Assembly (NCBI GenBank): GCA_964618975.1
Contig: CAZUDI010000008.1
Coordinates: 13,117 to 77,116 of the forward strand
Source: CAZUDI01 sp964618975
GTDB lineage: Bacteria > Desulfobacterota > Desulfomonilia > UBA1062
Direction: 5' to 3'
Length of the DNA: 64,000 nt
The notes beneath the pieces were generated by a model that saw only the letters and a program-made list of their open reading frames with translations, searched no databases and was not told the DNA's origin. Both the position numbers and the translations under genes were made by a program. Shown here one piece after another: positions 61,455-64,000 of the stretch (the stretch's first letter is position 1; each line of letters opens with the position of its first letter).

Positions 61455-62663
61455 TTACTTGCTGTAGGCACTGCCGGTGGTGGCGATGCCGGCGTCTTTG
61501 TACTTGTTGAGGTAGTTGATCATGGCCTGCGAGCCGCTGAAGCCCAGCAGGCCCGCATCCTGGTGTACCGTGGCGAGGAAGTCGTTCAGGTCCTGCGGGT
61601 CGCTGAAGAGCCTGTGCCGCAGGAGGGTGAGGAGCTCGTAGCCCCCGCCCAGCAGAGTATCGACCTTATCACGGTAGGTCTTGAGCCGCTCGGCGGACAC
61701 GTCGCCCTCCCTGAGGGCCTCGGCCAGCACCTGGGCCCCGGTCATGCCGGCCACCATGGCATGCGGCAGTCCCCCGCCGAAGGTGGGCTCGATCATGTTG
61801 CCGGCATCGCCCACCACGATGGCACCGTGGGTGTAATTGGCCTTGGCCATGCCCCAGGTGGGCAGCCGCCAGCCCTTGAAGACCCCCTGCAGCTCGGCCT
61901 CGCCCAGGCGCAGCCTGCCGATGGCGGTGTTGTCGCGCCACCAGGGGATGAAATCCTCCAGCCGCATCCCGCTCTTTTTCAGTGCCAGCTCGGTGATGAA
62001 GATCCCCACGTTGGCGCGCGTCTCACTCAGCGGGAAGATCCAGATGTAGCCGGCCGGGAAAAACATGGGGTGCGGATAGAAGAACTCGATGGTCTCCGTC
62101 ATCTCGCGCACGTTCTCGAAGTAGCCGCGACCGCCGTAGAAGATCCACTGCGGGTCTTCGCCGTAGAACCCCAGCTGGTGGGACAGCCGCGAGTGGGCCC
62201 CGTCGGCCACCACCACGACCTCGCTCCCGATCTCGGTGGGTTGGCCCCGATACAGCCCGCGCACGCCTGTCACCCGGCCCTTGCGCATGATGAGCTCGGT
62301 GGCCTCGAAGTTCTCCATGTAGTCGGCCCCGGCCGTCAGCGCCGCGCGCCGGATGATGTCGTCGATCACGCGACGGGGTGTGGCAAAGGTTTCGGCATCG
62401 GGGTTCGCAAACGAGAAAAAGTCCTGGTTGGGGGAGCCGATGGAGGTGCCGTGCAGGATGCTGGCGTTGGACCGGATCTCGTCGTAGATGCCCATGGCCT
62501 TGAAGATGGCATGAACATTCGGCACCTGGCCGTCGCCGCAGGGCTTGTCGCGCGGAAACTTCTCCTTCTCGAGCAGCAGCACATCCACCCCGGCCTTGGC
62601 CAGGAAATGGGCCGCCGTGGATCCGCCCGGGCCCGCACCAACAACGATAACCTGTTTCTTCAT
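61455..62663 (-). CDS. Geranylgeranyl reductase family FAD protein
   Basis: 402 residues. FAD fold VIVVGAGPGGSTAAHFLAKAGVDVLLLEKEKFPRDKPCGDGQVPN; the family motif Y-x-W-x-F-P in GYIWIFPLSETRANVGI; FAD end motif GAIVVGDAGNMIEPTFGGGLPHAMVAG. The group saturates isoprenoid chains (archaeal lipids, chlorophyll phytyl, menaquinone). Here it follows, 1 bp apart, a GltD-like iron-sulfur flavoprotein that may supply electrons. GGAGG precedes ATG 62663. The longer open frame is shadow of the upstream gene. Confidence 0.88.
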   Translation of the reverse strand: MKKQVIVVGAGPGGSTAAHFLAKAGVDVLLLEKEKFPRDKPCGDGQVPNVHAIFKAMGIYDEIRSNASILHGTSIGSPNQDFFSFANPDAETFATPRRVIDDIIRRAALTAGADYMENFEATELIMRKGRVTGVRGLYRGQPTEIGSEVVVVADGAHSRLSHQLGFYGEDPQWIFYGGRGYFENVREMTETIEFFYPHPMFFPAGYIWIFPLSETRANVGIFITELALKKSGMRLEDFIPWWRDNTAIGRLRLGEAELQGVFKGWRLPTWGMAKANYTHGAIVVGDAGNMIEPTFGGGLPHAMVAGMTGAQVLAEALREGDVSAERLKTYRDKVDTLLGGGYELLTLLRHRLFSDPQDLNDFLATVHQDAGLLGFSGSQAMINYLNKYKDAGIATTGSAYSK

Positions 62664-62664
62664 C

Positions 62665-64000
62665 TCAGTCCTCCTTCCCCGGCGCGACCAGGGTGATGGC
62701 GTCACCGGTCGGGCAGACCCGCTGGCACACCCCGCACCCGATGCATCTTTCCGGGTCCACTTCCTGATACCCGCAAGCCAGGCAGCGCTGGCTCTCGACC
62801 TGTGCGGCCTTACCGTCGAAGCCCAGCTCGATCTCCTGCATATCGTGCACCCGGCTGGCGGCCTCCCGCAGGGGTAAGGCATGCCGCTCGACCTTGAGCC
62901 GTACGGCGGGGTAGATCTTCTCCTCCATGGGTGCCTTCTCCAGCGTCCGCAGGGCGTCGGGGTCCTTGAGCGCGCGGCCCCTCAGGAGCGTGTCGACCTC
63001 GAGGGCCGCCTGCCTGCCCGAGGCCATGGCGTCGATGACCGAGCAGTTCTGCGAGGACACATCGCCGGCAAAGAACACCCGGTACTCGTCGGGCACGTCC
63101 TTCCAGAGCTCGTCCGGGGCCTGTCCGATGGCCACGATCACCCAGTCGGCGGGGATGACCCTCTCGGTGCCGGGAGCGGCGCTGCAGTGGATCTGGCCGG
63201 CGGCGTCCTTGCGGAACTCGGCCACGTCACACACCTCCAGGCCCGTAACCCGCGAGAGCACGCCCAGGAAGCGCTGCGGCATCAGCCCCGGCAGGATCGT
63301 GATGCCCTCCTCCTCGGCCTCCTGCCGTTCCCAGGCATGGCAGGGGATCTCATCGGCGCACTCCAGGCAGACGACCGTCACCTGAGATGCACCCTGGCGC
63401 AGGGCGGTGCGGGCGGTATCGATAGCCACGCTCCCACCGCCGACCACGACGACCTCGCCTTCGATGCGGAACTCCTGCGAGGGGTGGCGCTCGATGTCCT
63501 GGCCCAGGCCAGCGCGCTCCATGAAGTCGATGGCGCCCAGGATGCCCTCGTTGCGCCAGCCCGGGAGATGGAGCTCCCGGGAGTGCGGGGCGCCCGCGGC
63601 CACCACCACGGCCTCGAACTCTTCCAGGATCCCGGCCAGGCCGGCCTTGCCGACCTTCTCCCCCAGCCGGAAGGCGATGCCGGCATCCATAAGGGCCTGA
63701 ATCTCTTTTTTCACCACCTCACGGGGCAGACGGAAGGGGGGAAGGCCGCGCATCAGCATGCCCCCCGGCTCGGTCGCCTCGTCGATGACGCTCACCCGGT
63801 ATCCGGCGCGCGCCAGGTAGTGCGCGGCCGTGAGCCCGGCCGGGCCGCTGCCGATGACCGCCACGCTCTCTTCATACAGGCAGGGGTAGGGCTCGGGCCG
63901 CCACGGCGGCAGGCTGTCGGCCAGGGGGCGCTTCAGGCTGCGGATGGGGTTGGGTGGTTCCTCCAGCAACCCGGGCTTGCGGTCCTGTTCTCTTGGTTGT
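62665..64000 (-). CDS. GltD-like NAD(P)H/FAD oxidoreductase with C-terminal 4Fe-4S domain (cut by window edge)
   Basis: At least 444 residues; the frame stays open to the right edge (QPREQDRKPG before LLEEPPNPIRSLKRPLAD), so the start lies outside. Two dinucleotide folds: VAVIGSGPAGLTAAHYLARAGYRVSVID with PGGMLMRGLPPFRLPREVVKKE, and VVVVGGGSVAIDTARTALRQGA. The linker before the first fold (NPIRSLKRPLAD) is that of glutamate-synthase small-subunit-like proteins that carry an N-terminal Fe-S domain. C-terminal Cys motifs are CLACGYQ and CIGCGVCQRVCPTG, binding one or two 4Fe-4S clusters. Likely electron entry for the reductase downstream. Confidence 0.88.
   Translation of the reverse strand, partial: QPREQDRKPGLLEEPPNPIRSLKRPLADSLPPWRPEPYPCLYEESVAVIGSGPAGLTAAHYLARAGYRVSVIDEATEPGGMLMRGLPPFRLPREVVKKEIQALMDAGIAFRLGEKVGKAGLAGILEEFEAVVVAAGAPHSRELHLPGWRNEGILGAIDFMERAGLGQDIERHPSQEFRIEGEVVVVGGGSVAIDTARTALRQGASQVTVVCLECADEIPCHAWERQEAEEEGITILPGLMPQRFLGVLSRVTGLEVCDVAEFRKDAAGQIHCSAAPGTERVIPADWVIVAIGQAPDELWKDVPDEYRVFFAGDVSSQNCSVIDAMASGRQAALEVDTLLRGRALKDPDALRTLEKAPMEEKIYPAVRLKVERHALPLREAASRVHDMQEIELGFDGKAAQVESQRCLACGYQEVDPERCIGCGVCQRVCPTGDAITLVAPGKED

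Overview
The window is about 64 kb of GC-rich bacterial DNA, densely coded on both strands, with one gene cut at each edge. The gene content suggests an anaerobic, Gram-negative bacterium of the Desulfobacterota (former Deltaproteobacteria) type. Evidence includes a two-subunit class I fumarase, a 1397-residue 2-hydroxyacyl-CoA dehydratase activase-type protein, a PhaR-type regulator, TrmFO, outer-membrane lipoproteins, TolC/MacAB-like efflux and several iron-sulfur flavoproteins. No 16S or ribosomal protein gene is present, so this assignment is inference.

Layout. 1-3 kb: the end of a CgeB/DUF3880-like protein, an XAT-type acetyltransferase, tRNA-Pro(GGG) with its own promoter and terminator, and a minimal penicillin-binding transpeptidase. 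3-6 kb: PhaR-like regulator, split fumarase and an SDR dehydrogenase. 6.4-10.3 kb: a translationally coupled hydantoinase/HDAC-like/patatin operon. 10.6-14.2 kb: lipoproteins, including a type IV pilin followed by three envelope proteins, one FlgO-like. 14.4-22.2 kb: miaB, a MarR regulator, a crotonase, then dprA-topA-trmFO. 22.3-28.8 kb: a cold-shock gene, a second HDAC-like gene, and the aromatic amino acid operon pheA-hisC-tyrA-aroA-cmk. 29-36 kb: a membrane protein, pcnB-yacG, a TetR regulator, groES-groEL under a perfect CIRCE operator, a second membrane protein and mntP. 36-43 kb: the giant activase, an NDP-forming acyl-CoA ligase alpha-like protein and a diguanylate cyclase. 43.6-55.9 kb: three EF-hand proteins, a TolC-MacA-MacB operon, a frameshifted response regulator and a BaeSR-like two-component system. 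56-64 kb: two CrtI/CrtISO-like flavoproteins, a REP-associated tyrosine transposase (RAYT) unit, a ferredoxin-reductase-like protein, a geranylgeranyl-reductase-family protein and a GltD-like iron-sulfur flavoprotein.

Systems that seem to work together. (1) A BaeSR-like pair sits near a TolC-MacAB operon. The operon and the EF-hand gene beside baeS share a 40-bp promoter motif (29/40 identical, no gaps) at exactly the same distance from the -10 box. The motif contains a match to the E. coli BaeR box, so this looks like a local envelope-stress/efflux/calcium-protein regulon. (2) At least 14 copies of a dispersed structured repeat of about 70-90 bp fill intergenic spaces. (3) The right end holds a cluster of flavin and Fe-S enzymes that could reduce polyisoprenoids or quinones.

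Several starts were moved downstream of the longest open frame, to codons with a Shine-Dalgarno sequence or with ATGA/GTGA overlap to the preceding gene; each case is noted.
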